DNA from: Ochromonas danica
Taxonomy: Eukaryota; Sar; Chrysophyceae; Chromulinales; Chromulinaceae
Direction: 5' to 3'
Assembly (NCBI GenBank): GCA_015146655.1
Contig: VKHL01000142.1
Coordinates: 3,605 to 67,604 of the forward strand
DNA length: 64,000 nucleotides
Part shown: in pieces, positions 10,498-20,464 of the stretch
Numbering within the stretch: the first letter of the stretch is position 1
Layout: every line of letters starts with the position of its first letter
Notes under the pieces: generated by a model
What the model was told of the DNA's origin: nothing
Database searches by the model: none
The model's input: the letters and a program-made list of their open reading frames with translations, nothing else
Translations under genes and position numbers: made by a program

Positions 10498-11568
10498 ATG
10501 TTCAAGAAGGCAATGAGGAAGAAGAAGAGAACTGAACCAATCTTCAATAGAGATAGAAAAAATGCTTTGACAAAGATGCTGTCGCTGCCTGATTGGATGT
10601 TTAAACGAATGTTCCGAGTGGATCGACCAACGTTTTACAAAATTGTTGACAAAATCAGACCGAAGCTGCAGAGAAATGAAGAAATGGCCAAGAGAAACAA
10701 GAAGAATAGCAAAGGCATGGTTATTTCTGTGGAGCTTAAGCTTATGGCAGCTCTAAGATATTTAGCAGGCGGTATGATGTGGGATATTGTGTGTTGGCTT
10801 GATATTGCACCCGGCAGCTTTTACCAGGTACTTTGGGAAACGATGAAAGCAATAGATGAATCGTATGAGATATGCCTATCCCTTAGACCTGAAGATTTGA
10901 AGCGATCAGCAGAAAAGTTTGCTGCTATTAATCGAAATAGTGCTGAGCAGTTTTATGGTTGTGTGATGGCAATTGACGGCTGGGCAGTGAAGACCAGAAA
11001 GCCTTGGGCAACGGAGGTTAAAGCGCCATCGCGTTATCGGAATAGGAAAGGAATGTAGGCGTTTACAGTGCTTGCAGGGTGTGATGCTAAGACACGGTTT
11101 TGTATGTTCACTACCAATTATGCTGGCTCAGCTAATGATATAATGCACTGGCAAACATGTAACCTTTATCGGAAGGTTATTCAGGGAGGATTGCTTCCCT
11201 TCCGTTACTTTTTTATTGGTGACGGAGCTTTTTCCTGTGAGCAACAGATGCTGACTCCTTGGTCAGGGAGAGGTCTCGAAGCCAAGAAAGATTGGTTCAA
11301 CTATCACTTGAGTGTTCGTCGACAAGTTATTGAAAGAGCTTTTGGTTTACTGACGCAGCGTTGGTGTATATTCCACCGTCCATTAACTTGCCAGCTGCAT
11401 AGATGGACTCTTATTGCGCATGTTGCCGCAAAGCTTCACAATATTTGTATTGAGATGAATGATACACAACCAACGCACAGATATTCTCCTGATATTCAAC
11501 CAGAAGACAGATGGGAAGTTGTTGAAAATATACAGCTTGTTCTGGCAACTTGTTCTGGCAAATCATAG
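10498..11568 (+). CDS. PIF/Harbinger DDE transposase with one in-frame UAG
   Basis: The gene encodes a DDE_Tnp_4-type endonuclease that would cut and join transposon ends. The three acidic residues fall in CVMAIDGWAV, YFFIGDGAFS and RRQVIERAFGLL, in the right order and spacing. A helical N-terminal domain (LPDWMFKRMFRVDRPTFYK) precedes them. The first ATG in frame is 10498; an upstream TAG lies at 10441. A single TAG at 11056-11058 interrupts the frame after RYRNRKGM, where relatives usually have an aromatic residue; the frame then continues cleanly for another 170 codons. So the copy is almost intact, with either one nonsense change or a read-through codon. It overlaps the accessory gene tail to tail by 73 bp. 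Confidence 0.85.
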
Positions 11569-12428
11569 CACCACTCACGCATTTCAGTATAATCAAATAT
11601 GGCAATAGCAAGCTTTGCCCAAGCAGCAGATTTGTCTGCGAAATACACTGACCATTCGGAGTAAACGTCAAATCCTCTCTGCTGCCCAGAACGCGTAAAG
11701 TTCTTGGCTATCTGGCTTAGCACTTTCTCCACTCTCTTAATATGACTTTTAATCCATGCAGGGTCCCTTTCAAGGATGTCTGGAGAGTTTGGATCAATGT
11801 GCTTGCAATCATTGAAAAGGGCTTGGAACCTGTTTCCGTCTTGCAATGGGTCTGCACATGCTACTTCGCCTGTAGCATTGCGCTTGATGCAAGGATTCTT
11901 GCATAGCTGATTAAGCTCAAACTCAGGATCCCTATTGTTATAGTAGGTAGCAAGAACTCTGTATGGCTCCGTTCTTTCCATAGTCTCCTCATTACCCAAA
12001 TGTACAGCATCAAGTTGATCCCGTTCCATACCTTGACGGATTGCTGTTAAAGCAATCACCGCTTGTGGAAGCTTCAAGAGATACAGGAGGCGCACGTACT
12101 CATTATCGGAAGCTAGGTCCTGACGCATGTTTTCGCGAACACTCGCTACCTCAGTCATGGCATTTGCTTTTTCTAGTACTGAAGCTCGTTCGTCAGGAGT
12201 GAGTACTTCCCACAGTTTATAAATTTTCTTCGCCTGCACCTCTGTGATTTTTTCCCAATCGTCATATCCACTCTTGGGAAGACAGTACAGATTTTCTTTA
12301 CCGGTAGCATCGACAATCCGCTTTGTAACCTGCTTCAACTGCAAAAGTACGTGCAGATGTCTCACCCGAGCGTCAGCATGAGTCCAAAGGTTCGATAAAG
12401 CTATTTTGTGATCTAAGACGGCCGCCAT
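11496..12428 (-). CDS. Harbinger accessory protein
   Basis: This intact 310-residue open frame lies opposite the transposase. It starts at ATG 12428 (MAAVLDHKIALSNLW). It is helical and charged, with an early segment (WEKITEVQAKKIYKLWEVL) and a Cys-containing middle (LCKNPCIKRNATGEVACADP). Harbinger elements carry a second gene for a DNA-binding partner that brings the transposase into the nucleus; I assign that role from position and convergence, not from a clear Myb/SANT match. The first 18 codons and the upstream DNA form a near-perfect hairpin (12375-12524), so the transcript start would be double-stranded. Confidence 0.6.
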   Translation of the reverse strand: MAAVLDHKIALSNLWTHADARVRHLHVLLQLKQVTKRIVDATGKENLYCLPKSGYDDWEKITEVQAKKIYKLWEVLTPDERASVLEKANAMTEVASVRENMRQDLASDNEYVRLLYLLKLPQAVIALTAIRQGMERDQLDAVHLGNEETMERTEPYRVLATYYNNRDPEFELNQLCKNPCIKRNATGEVACADPLQDGNRFQALFNDCKHIDPNSPDILERDPAWIKSHIKRVEKVLSQIAKNFTRSGQQRGFDVYSEWSVYFADKSAAWAKLAIAIFDYTEMREWCYDLPEQVARTSCIFSTTSHLSSG

Positions 12429-12524
12429 TCTAGTGATGTGTTGATGTTTCAAACATCAACACATCACTAGAATGGCGCCGTCTTAGATCACAAAATAGCT
12501 TTATCGAACCTTTGGACTCATGCT
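12375..12524. repeat. fold-back inverted repeat, 75-bp arms, 1-nt loop
   Basis: The left arm 12375-12449 and right arm 12451-12524 are reverse complements except for a one-base deletion in the right arm (GGCCGCC against GGCGCC). The centre is GATGTTTCAAACATC. The left arm contains the accessory gene's start codon and first 18 codons, so the right arm is a recent inverted copy of that segment. Confidence 0.97.
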
Positions 12525-13068
12525 AATGTCCGGATGTGGGGGGGGTTGGGGGGCTACAGTAGAGGGGAGGTTTCCGGCGGGTTTCATTGATCCAACGCCA
12601 CTCTGCAATCAATTACACCTAAATTATGGCCATCATATTTTAAAAGCACTCAAAGTTGATGGAAGATGGTCGATTATAATGGAGAAGGCCGCAAAGACTC
12701 CAAAATGGTATAGCAAGGGCAAACATTAGCCTTATCTTCCCACGGTGATTGTCCGAGTTGCTGTTTACAAGCCTTCACCAATGTCCAGAAGTCACCCGTG
12801 AAAGCAACAATTTCCCTTCAAGCTGTGGTTTTAAGACCGTTTACAAGTCCACAACTCAATACATAATCTAAATGACATTCGCTAAACACTTGATATATCA
12901 ATACAGAGCAGACACAATAATAAAGTGCTGAATACAAACGAGTCATATGAGAAACGGCCCAAACTGACGAGTGGTACAGCATGACAAAGCAAGCATGAGA
13001 TAATAGGTATTGATTGACGATATATCACATAAAGGTAGATAAGATAAGAACCATACAGTAGCGACGGC
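12525..13068. other. intergenic between transposon and second permease
   Basis: The stretch opens with a G-rich run (12536-12559, GTGGGGGGGGTTGGGGGG). A 70-codon open frame at 12520-12729 has no recognisable features. From 12730 to 13068 lies the 3' flank of the permease gene. No inverted repeat matching the region left of 10450 was found. Confidence 0.6.
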
Positions 13069-15005
13069 TCAAAGAGTCTCCAGAACTGCTTCCGCGCATC
13101 GGGGTTGCAAGCTCTTCGCTGGGCTGACCTTGTTGTTGAAGGCATGTACCCCAACAAAGGCACTCTTCTCTGGCAGATCCGCTGAGGCAGCACCATCTAG
13201 TGAAGAGGAACTGTGACGACTCAATGATTTCTTGGATGTAGCCTTCCTAGTCAACAACAAAGAAGAAGAGAGTCGCTCGATGATCTTGCCCATCGAAGAT
13301 ACTTTCTTCTTGCTGCTGCTGGTCTTTCGGCGCTTATTAGCTTGAAACCAAAACCACAGTTCATTATTGTATACTGAGTATGCAGATTTTCAGCACTTAC
13401 CGTTCACAATATAGGCCTTCATGAACTTCTCCTGTTCCTCCTTCGAAAAGAACTGATACTTGACAGCCACCAGGTAATAATAGAGCACACAGCCAACGAA
13501 AAAGAGCAATAGAGTAATTCCAAGTCCCTTGCGATCATTGTCAAAATAAAGAGTGCAGACAAAAGTTAAGGTGAAAAAGCCAATGGCGATTACAGCACCC
13601 AGCCAGCCGAACGGACTGTTCACTTGACGATCCAAGCTAGAAAAGCGAGTATAAAATACAATGTATGCCGACATAAGAGCTGTCGCCTCAATGGATGATT
13701 GCAGTCCACCCATGCGGGAGATTTTAGTAAGAAAGGTCGGAACTTTGTAATATCCCACAACAAGCAGCACGTAGCAGATGAGAGAACAGACTGCAAGAGC
13801 CATTGTAGGCTTGATCTCATGCTCTTGTTCGTCTAGTTCGCCTCCTTTCTCGCTCAAGTCATTCTTTCCTTGAGAAGGAACAGCATTCTCATCCTGTACC
13901 TGCTCCTTCGATTGAGACATTAAGAGGAAGCGAGGCAACAGCCCAGATCCGGCCATTGAGCGCACCTGTCTGGCTCCTCCATAGAGAAAGCCAAAACCAC
14001 TACCTAAGACTCCCGCCAGAGAGAAAAATGTAAGAAATTTCTGCTTGGCACTTGGTAGTATCACGGTCAGTCCCAAATTATAGGTGTAGGTATAGGAGAT
14101 CAATACGCGGGGGTTAGGGTAATAAGCTGCAGCTGCGATCAATTGTGCAAAGGCCAAAAGAATAGTGAAAAGCACAACATGTAGAACTGCCAGGGGAACT
14201 ACTTTGTCAGACTTGTCGTTTGCACATGTGCGCACAGCATCCAATCCAGTGAGGAAGTAGCCGGCATAGGGAAGGACGCGAAGGAAATGCTCCGCATTAT
14301 CATCAAAAGCATTGCAATGCGCATTGATGTTTTCGTATTTTCCTTTACTTATTGCTCCGATGATGAAAATGGACTGCGTCAGAACTGTTCCCATAGCCAG
14401 CAGACCCCACGACCACCACAAATACTTCGTTCCAAGCCCGACTACAGCATTTGTCCAGACGAAAAAGCCTAGCCAAATGACAGGCAGCCATTTATCTTGG
14501 AACTCATAAACGCTCATAAACATCGTGCCCACAATATACGCGCTCATGACCGTGTAGAGCAGGTACTTGCTGAGTTCCATCATTCCAGCCACAAACCCGA
14601 TGGAAGGACTTAAAGTAACCCGCGAATAGCCATAGCATCCACCAGAAAATGGAACAATAGAGACCATCTCGGAAAAGCTGTAAGTCAGAGCGATGAAGAC
14701 AATGGCTGTGACTGCAAGGGCCAGAAAGAACAGCCAGAAGCCATACAATGCGAGGCCTATGCCCACAAATCATCTTGGTGAGCATATCTCATCAACTTTA
14801 AGATTTTAAACGACTTTACCTTTGTGCCAGGTGGTGACCTGCTTGCCATTCATAATGCATAGACCTAGAGAACATATCTTTCATCATCAGCCCTTCGAAG
14901 AGTCAGTCAGCGATCGAAAAGATATCCCTTACCAAGTGCATAAACATAAGCCGTGCCAGACTTGCCCAAGGTCTTATTTAAGCCCTTCCAGGAGAGTAAA
15001 AACAT
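13069..15005 (-). CDS. amino-acid permease (APC superfamily), paralogue 2, four exons
   Basis: Exons on the minus strand are 14933-15005, 14820-14864, 13401-14756 and 13069-13340, giving 581 residues, exactly the length of the paralogue at 6891-8850. The second exon (45 nt) and third exon (1356 nt) are also equal in length. It has about 12 membrane spans, the motif PFSGGCYGYSRVTLSP and the same polar loop. Most of the two genes has diverged clearly, but 13888-13989 is identical to 7733-7834 over 102 bp, a likely conversion tract. The C-terminal exon is Ser/Lys-rich with a different sequence (SSSKKKVSSMGKIIERL). The substrate is unknown; an amino acid or amine is inferred from the family. Confidence 0.88.
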
Positions 15006-15488
15006 GGTATTCAATCTAATTTCTAATTGAGATCTCAACAGAGATTGGAGCTTCAATAGCTGCCAGAGGAGGTCGGAGGGGATACAAGATAGAACTCTTA
15101 AATATAGGTTTTAAACTAACATAATGCCCTTCCTGGCTTTGGTGGGAAGAAGTCGCACGTAACAACCACACACACAGCAGCCCATACAGCAGCCCATACA
15201 GCAGCCCATACAGCAGCATCACACACAGCACACAGCAGCCCATACAGCAGCAGCGGGAGTGTCAACAGAGCAACTCAAACAAGAACATCATGCATACAAG
15301 ACAATAAATTTGGTTCAGCTATTCATGGTCCCTATTCCATTGTGGTATGCTATTCAGCAGCTCTAATGGTAGACAATATTGGCCAAGAACCAGATAATTT
15401 TCAAGCAGTTTCAACCCTGTAAATCACAGCCAATTATAACAAACAGAAGTCGCTCTCAAACAGAAGTCGTTTTAAACACAAGATTGAA
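15006..15488. other. intergenic with 12-bp minisatellite
   Basis: This is the region upstream of permease 2 and downstream of TAM41. Three perfect tandem copies of CAGCAGCCCATA lie at 15175-15210 with a further partial copy near 15235. I see no gene. Confidence 0.8.
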
Positions 15489-16463
15489 CTAAATGGGCAA
15501 CATGAAGCGCTTGGCAACTTTGGCGGCGATGTAGGACGATGACTTCAACAGGCCCACAGTGAACAATCCCTTGATAGTCTGCATGCTGGCAGACCTAGCA
15601 ACAATAGCAGCTAACGCGGCGCGTACAGTAGAGGCCACCGGTGGTTTGCACCGCAGGTACTTCTGTCGGCTGCTAATTGATAGCATCCTTCGTAACGTAC
15701 CAGGCATGTTGACACACATCTTCCACCTTGTCTTCTGGTCGACTTCTTGTCGAAAAGTGTAGTTCAATCCATTCACGCGCAGAACCTTTGCATCTTTTCC
15801 CACGAGGTCAAAGGAGGGGTTGTAGAGTGATCGATATTGCGAGATGATGGGAGAGACCAAGTTTCGCACTTTCTTCGGGTTTTCTCCCACCAGCATGCGC
15901 GGATCTCCCACGTAAGACAAAGAAGCTACGGTGGTGAACAGCTCTATCTCAGTAAACTTCTCGGGCAGAAGGAAAAGCGCAGCGCGAAGAGCTTGTTCGC
16001 GGTTCTGTTCCATCGCTGTCTCGAGGATCTCGTTCGTTTGCAAGATCTGCACTGGCTTGTGTAATCTGCCCGCGATGTAGAGGTCGTTCCATTGGTTGAG
16101 GTCTTTGAGCGCATGGGTCTTGGAGATAACGCCGTATTTCATCAATCGCCCGGCTTGAGGGCCAGTGGGGATGGAGACGTAAGCATTGAACCAGAAATGG
16201 GCTGGGAGAAATTCTTGGAAGGAAGTAACGAAAGATGGATTCATGGGAAGCAGAGAGGAGTAGTGGGAGGGATTCATTCGCATATTCTCAGTGTGCCAAG
16301 AGAGCGAGTCCTCCACGACTAGAATGAGATCAAGCATGGGCAACTCCGCTGCATGCTTCTTATAGTTGTATCCTCCCTGCTGCACTGCACCAGAGCCATA
16401 AGTGAAGGCGAATTCGACCCTTGGGAAGATGGCCAAAAGAGCAGAGACATCTTCGTTGATCAT
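15489..16463 (-). CDS. TAM41: mitochondrial CDP-diacylglycerol synthase, TAM41 family
   Basis: This 324-residue protein matches the Tam41/Mmp37 family, which makes CDP-diacylglycerol from phosphatidic acid and CTP at the mitochondrial inner membrane, the first step of cardiolipin synthesis. The nucleotidyltransferase signature is visible: FAFTYGSGAVQQ at residues 18-29 followed by the acidic motif MLDLILVVED at about 43-52. Further family features are NPSHYSS and the KYGVISKTHALKDL stretch. The length is usual for the catalytic part, but there is no evident cleavable mitochondrial presequence before the first ATG. It is a single exon. It is divergent from the gene at 16622, with 158 bp between start codons. 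Confidence 0.9.
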   Translation of the reverse strand: MINEDVSALLAIFPRVEFAFTYGSGAVQQGGYNYKKHAAELPMLDLILVVEDSLSWHTENMRMNPSHYSSLLPMNPSFVTSFQEFLPAHFWFNAYVSIPTGPQAGRLMKYGVISKTHALKDLNQWNDLYIAGRLHKPVQILQTNEILETAMEQNREQALRAALFLLPEKFTEIELFTTVASLSYVGDPRMLVGENPKKVRNLVSPIISQYRSLYNPSFDLVGKDAKVLRVNGLNYTFRQEVDQKTRWKMCVNMPGTLRRMLSISSRQKYLRCKPPVASTVRAALAAIVARSASMQTIKGLFTVGLLKSSSYIAAKVAKRFMLPI

Positions 16464-16621
16464 CTTTTCTGTGATGGAGAGTGGTGAAAGGGGAAACGGG
16501 AAAGATGCTTTTTGAGGCGCTTTTCGAGAGCGTTTCTTGCCCTCAGCAGCAGAAGGGGATAGTGTAATAGAGCAATACTTGGTGATAGTGTTTTACGTTA
16601 TTATCAACGGTTTCAGATAAA
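16464..16621. promoter_or_regulatory. 158-bp shared upstream region (divergent genes)
   Basis: The start codons of TAM41 (minus) and the unknown gene at 16622 (plus) are only 158 bp apart, so the promoters of both must lie here or inside the genes. I do not see a TATA box I would defend. Confidence 0.5.
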
Positions 16622-17134
16622 ATGAGTGAAAAGGAAAAGGAAAAGGAAGCGCTCAACTACAAGCTGGATGTACGGGTTTATGGACTTATCCAGCATAGCC
16701 ATGACTCTCACAGCTACTTAATTGATGACATGCCCACAGGAGTTTCCCACGTGCTGGGAACATTACAAGTCAACATCCGCAGCCTGACCTTCCGGCAGCT
16801 TCGGCCCATGCTGGAGTACGACCGCAGCGGACACATGGACAAGCGCAGCTTGCTCTTCCAGGAGGCAAGATTCATCATGGGGCGGCTGCCCAATTTGTTT
16901 GATCGGCCTGAGAGTGATCGCTACAGCTATCGCCTCGCCTTCCTCAAGAAGGACAAGCACAGCGAGCTGCGGATGATCTCCCCGGAGGACGAGGACAAGG
17001 TGGTCGCGGACATGATTGGTGCTGTGGACTTCTTCTCTTTTGATCTCGCCATCGTTCCACTCTCGCAGATTGATCCATCCACTTCTCTTGACCCTGCTGG
17101 ACAGCAGCAGCCCGTCGAATCGTCATCACCCTAG
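16622..17134 (+). CDS. conserved-looking hypothetical protein, 170 residues
   Basis: I do not recognise this protein. It begins with a Lys/Glu-rich MSEKEKEKEALNY and continues as an alpha/beta-looking globular domain (YKLDVRVYGLIQHSHDSH, then LGTLQVNIRSLTFRQLRPML). From about residue 80 it has RFIMGRLPNLFDRPESDRYS and ends its folded part at FDLAIVPL, followed by a Ser/Gln/Pro-rich tail. The pattern of short strands with a basic linker suggests a small soluble protein, perhaps ubiquitin-like, but no motif decides this. It has one exon and good codon-level continuity, and is transcribed away from TAM41. Confidence 0.7.
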   Translation: MSEKEKEKEALNYKLDVRVYGLIQHSHDSHSYLIDDMPTGVSHVLGTLQVNIRSLTFRQLRPMLEYDRSGHMDKRSLLFQEARFIMGRLPNLFDRPESDRYSYRLAFLKKDKHSELRMISPEDEDKVVADMIGAVDFFSFDLAIVPLSQIDPSTSLDPAGQQQPVESSSP

Positions 17135-17684
17135 ACTACATTAGACTAGTTAGTGTTAGACTAGACTGTAGAAATGCTAGACTACATTAGACTAGCCTAC
17201 ACTACACTAGACTGTACAGTACTGTATATAATAATAGTTATACAGCATCAAGTGTTATTGTGTGTTATGAGACAGAGTCTCCTAGACTAGGTATGTTGTC
17301 AGTCAGTGAAGTTTGGCAGATCTACAAGACGTATTCAAGATAAAGAAGTCGAGGAGATTCTTAAGAAGAATAAATGAATGAAGAGCAGTTCATTCACAAT
17401 TCGAGTTACTACAGAGAAGATTCAGAGGCTATAATATCATACTGGCTAATCAGATAAAGAAGAAGAAGAAGAAGAAGAAAGAGCGCACTGCGGTCGCGAC
17501 CAAGAGAAGAAGGCAATAGTTTTAGGAAGGTTCCAGGAAGTCCAACAGGATGGTCATCCAGGACTTGAAACATCCACACTCCAGTCACGACCTGGTCCGC
17601 ATTATTATAAGCACTAGTACTAGCAACAAAATTGCTGGAGAATAGAAAAGTTTGAAACACCAGCCAGTTTGCCTAAGCGCTCAG
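17135..17684. other. intergenic, AT-rich, no supported gene
   Basis: The 3' flanks of two convergent genes meet here. From 17140 to 17230 the words AGACTAGTTAG and CTAGACTG recur, recalling the degenerate repeat near the window start. An AAG-repeat tract lies at 17456-17481. Open frames here are short and unconvincing. Confidence 0.7.
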
Positions 17685-19607
17685 TTAAGCAGCAACATAA
17701 TTGGCAGCGAAAGCTTGCAACGCTTCAACTCCAACACGGCGACAGAAACCACCAAAGCTCTCATTTTCTGCTCCTTGTTGCTTCCATTGAACTAGCAATG
17801 GTTCCAAAATCGCGTCCATCTTTTCCCATCGTGCCTTGTTGGCATAGACAGAGGCGAGATGGGTGAGGTTAGGAGTTCCGCCAACCCAGATCTGGTAGCT
17901 ATCAGGCCCATCACCCACTAAGGCAAGCTCGGCCATGTAGGGGCGTGCGCAGCCATTGGGGCAACCAGTCATACGCAGCACTATATCTCTGTCACCAAGC
18001 CCCAAACGGTTTAGCAATGCGCGCATATTCAACATCCAGGTAGGCATGCGACGTTCCGCTTCTGTAATGGCCAAACCACAAGTGGGTAAAGCTACGCAAG
18101 CCATGGAACGGCGAACAAGGTTATCAACTTCTTCGATAGGAAGGACGCGATGCTCCAATAGAAGACGATCGATAGCGTCACGATCCTCGACCTTGATGTC
18201 TTTTAAGATAATAGACTGAGTAGGTGTTAGTACCATGTCCAGGTTGTAGTCTTTGACCAGCTTGTACATTAATGACTTAACCTTTGCGTCTTTCTGAGCT
18301 CCAATGGCTGAAGAATCATAGTCTCGCACGCGACCTTGCTCCACATTGATACCCAAGAAGAGTCGACCATCGCCCTGCTCATGCCAACCCATCCAATCCT
18401 CATTTCTCCACTCAGGTAACTCACGAAAGGGTTGAATGGGCTTGCCAAAGTATGTCTCAACAAGAGAGCGGAAAGCGTCAATACCTTTCTCGTGAACAAG
18501 ATACTTCATGCGAGCATTTGGTCGAACGTCACGGTTGCCATGATCTCTCTGGACGGCAACTATCGCCTTGCACACTTCGAGGATGTCATTCGCTGCAACG
18601 AAGCCCAAAGGATCCGCAACACGAGCAAAGGTGGATTCTTTCATGTGCGTGCGACCCATGCCTCCACCCACGTAAACATTGAATCCTTCAAGAGAGCCAT
18701 CAGGACGGGTGAGAACAACCAGGCCGATATCATTAGTTAACAAATCCAAAGAGTTATCTCCAGGAACAGTAACTCCGATCTTGAACTTGCGAGGCAAGTA
18801 ACGAGATCCATATATAGGCTCCACAGGGTCAGCAGTGATGACATTGTTTCCAGTTTCAGTGTGTAACACTTGCTGAACGTTGACATCGATCGGCAAATCG
18901 CGCAACCAATACTCCACATCGGCAACCTTTTCATCGCCTAGCCACAACTCCGTGAGAGCAGCAGACTGTGGCTTGAAGAGATCGGAGAGAATCTTGGCGT
19001 AGGTACGAGCATAGGTGTACTCTGGCGAGACGAAGGGAGCGGGTGTGCACATCACGTTACGATTCACGTCTCCACAAGCTCCGATGGTGCTCGATCCTTC
19101 CTTGATGATGGTAGAGATGACCGTCTTGAGGTCGCCTTTAACGACGCCGTGCAGCTGCCATGCTTGACGAGTGGTCGCGCGAAGATCTCCGATGCCATAC
19201 TTCTCGCACAACTCGTTAAGCTTCAAATAAAGTGAGGGAGGGACCTCTCCACCAGGGGATTTGAGGCGAAGCATGAAGGTGTACTTCTTCTCAACTCCTT
19301 TCTGGCGCTTGTCTCGATCGTCCTGCATGTACGAGCCATGGTACTTCAAAATAACGACAGCGTCAGGAGAGACAAATATTTCATCGTTCTCTAGTTCACC
19401 GGCTAGAGGATCGCGAAGGTAATTACTTCTGTCTTTAATGCCTTCGACTTTAGGGAGCTTTTTCTCGGAGGCAGCAGCCGGAGGAGTTGGTGTGGAGGCT
19501 GTCATCTCCATCTTCGTCAAACGAGGGAGGGAAGTAGAAGGATAGAGGCGAAATCCCTCTACAATCTGTAGCCAGGCGAATACCCAGAGGATGGCCGAGG
19601 TCTTCAT
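17685..19607 (-). CDS. SIR: plastid ferredoxin-sulfite reductase
   Basis: This 640-residue enzyme reduces sulfite to sulfide with electrons from ferredoxin, completing plastid sulfate assimilation. It binds siroheme and a 4Fe-4S cluster: the four Cys lie in ACVALPTCGLA (near residue 530) and TGCPNGCARP (near 575), and the siroheme-side motif YVGGGMGRTHMK is at about 322. The N-terminus is a signal peptide (MKTSAILWVFAWLQIVEG) followed directly by FRLYPSTSLPRL, the Phe-led bipartite plastid presequence of secondary red algae. No C-terminal flavoprotein is fused, supporting ferredoxin rather than NADPH as donor. Nitrite reductase is the nearest alternative, but the spacing and the sequence between motifs fit sulfite reductase better. 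It is a single exon. Confidence 0.9.
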   Translation of the reverse strand: MKTSAILWVFAWLQIVEGFRLYPSTSLPRLTKMEMTASTPTPPAAASEKKLPKVEGIKDRSNYLRDPLAGELENDEIFVSPDAVVILKYHGSYMQDDRDKRQKGVEKKYTFMLRLKSPGGEVPPSLYLKLNELCEKYGIGDLRATTRQAWQLHGVVKGDLKTVISTIIKEGSSTIGACGDVNRNVMCTPAPFVSPEYTYARTYAKILSDLFKPQSAALTELWLGDEKVADVEYWLRDLPIDVNVQQVLHTETGNNVITADPVEPIYGSRYLPRKFKIGVTVPGDNSLDLLTNDIGLVVLTRPDGSLEGFNVYVGGGMGRTHMKESTFARVADPLGFVAANDILEVCKAIVAVQRDHGNRDVRPNARMKYLVHEKGIDAFRSLVETYFGKPIQPFRELPEWRNEDWMGWHEQGDGRLFLGINVEQGRVRDYDSSAIGAQKDAKVKSLMYKLVKDYNLDMVLTPTQSIILKDIKVEDRDAIDRLLLEHRVLPIEEVDNLVRRSMACVALPTCGLAITEAERRMPTWMLNMRALLNRLGLGDRDIVLRMTGCPNGCARPYMAELALVGDGPDSYQIWVGGTPNLTHLASVYANKARWEKMDAILEPLLVQWKQQGAENESFGGFCRRVGVEALQAFAANYVAA

Positions 19608-20464
19608 GTTGGCTGCTGATTAATTGTGGGCGAAGTGCCCAGCGGAAGCAGTCTACAAGGACAGTGTGCAGTAATCGAAATGTTCTTGTCGCAGTGCAAG
19701 TGCAGCAAAGCGGTGCTACGAGGTGAAGAGAGATTGTCCAAAAAGTGAGTTTTATCTCCCGAAAGTAGAGTTTACAGAGCAACAAGACCTTCTTAACATG
19801 CGGATCACAACATTGAAGAATGAGAGGTGCCGCAACACTTTGACTTCTTAATATTAGAGTGTATGTACAGGTGTAGTTGTGGTTGTCTGGACACCCTTGC
19901 CCGCTGGCTAAAACATAATTGTCAGTTGCGTATGTATGTCGGTTTACATAAAATACCCTCACTTTGGGACGCTGTATCTCCTTCAATATATCGAAATGCT
20001 GATTAGTTATTGCTTCTCCCAGTAGAAGAAGGCTCAAATAATAGACAGTATCAAACGAAAGTGAATGAATGGACCTCAAAGGTCATGAACGAGGAGCAAC
20101 CAAGAAGTTAATGAAGTTGAGTGGAAGGTCTTGGTTAGACCAAACATCTACACATGTTAACTCTGAAATATTGATTGATTAATTACCGACTTTAGTCTAA
20201 AAGATTTCTATTCTATGGTAGCAAAACAAATAGAAAATCAAATCAAGCAACTGGAGAGCAGGTAATACGGAGTCAGTCACCATGCGAATCCATATCCCAA
20301 AACAAAATGCTAAAAAGCTAAATCAATTCAAAACAGAAGATTATAATTTGCACAATGTGAAACTCGTTTTCTCTTCTACGGCTTGATCTCGCATTGTATG
20401 AGATAGTGCACTTGGCTCTTTGGGGTTTACAGTGCATTTTTCATCAGACAATGCGGCACTAGCA
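19608..20464. other. intergenic, 857 bp, no supported gene
   Basis: This is upstream of sulfite reductase and downstream of the membrane protein at 20465. A 209-codon frame on the minus strand (19450-20079) runs through the sulfite reductase start and is not credible. A GACTTTAGTCTAA word near 20193 recurs at 23531. No repeat ends or RNA genes were seen. Confidence 0.6.

Larger units (their letters stand above)
10441..12524. mobile_element. Harbinger-like transposon with transposase and accessory gene
   Basis: Two convergent genes, a DDE transposase (plus) and a roughly 310-residue accessory protein (minus), overlap at their 3' ends, the usual two-gene plan of PIF/Harbinger elements. I could not find terminal inverted repeats or a target duplication around them, so the limits given are those of the genes plus the hairpin. 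It sits just right of the smaller element ending at 10363. Confidence 0.65.

Noticed and set aside
15175-15256. CRISPR-like spaced repeats
   Set aside because: The CAGCAGCCCATA units are contiguous 12-bp minisatellite copies without spacers, in nuclear eukaryotic DNA.
16622-17134. SAP18 assignment for the 170-residue protein
   Set aside because: A superficial likeness at the N-terminus does not hold along the chain; left as unknown.
19855-19870. AGAGTGTATG word resembling the transposon end
   Set aside because: Only about ten bases match the end at 9251 and no inverted partner lies nearby, so chance is enough.
19450-20079. 209-codon minus-strand frame
   Set aside because: It overlaps the start of sulfite reductase in another frame and has no domain features.
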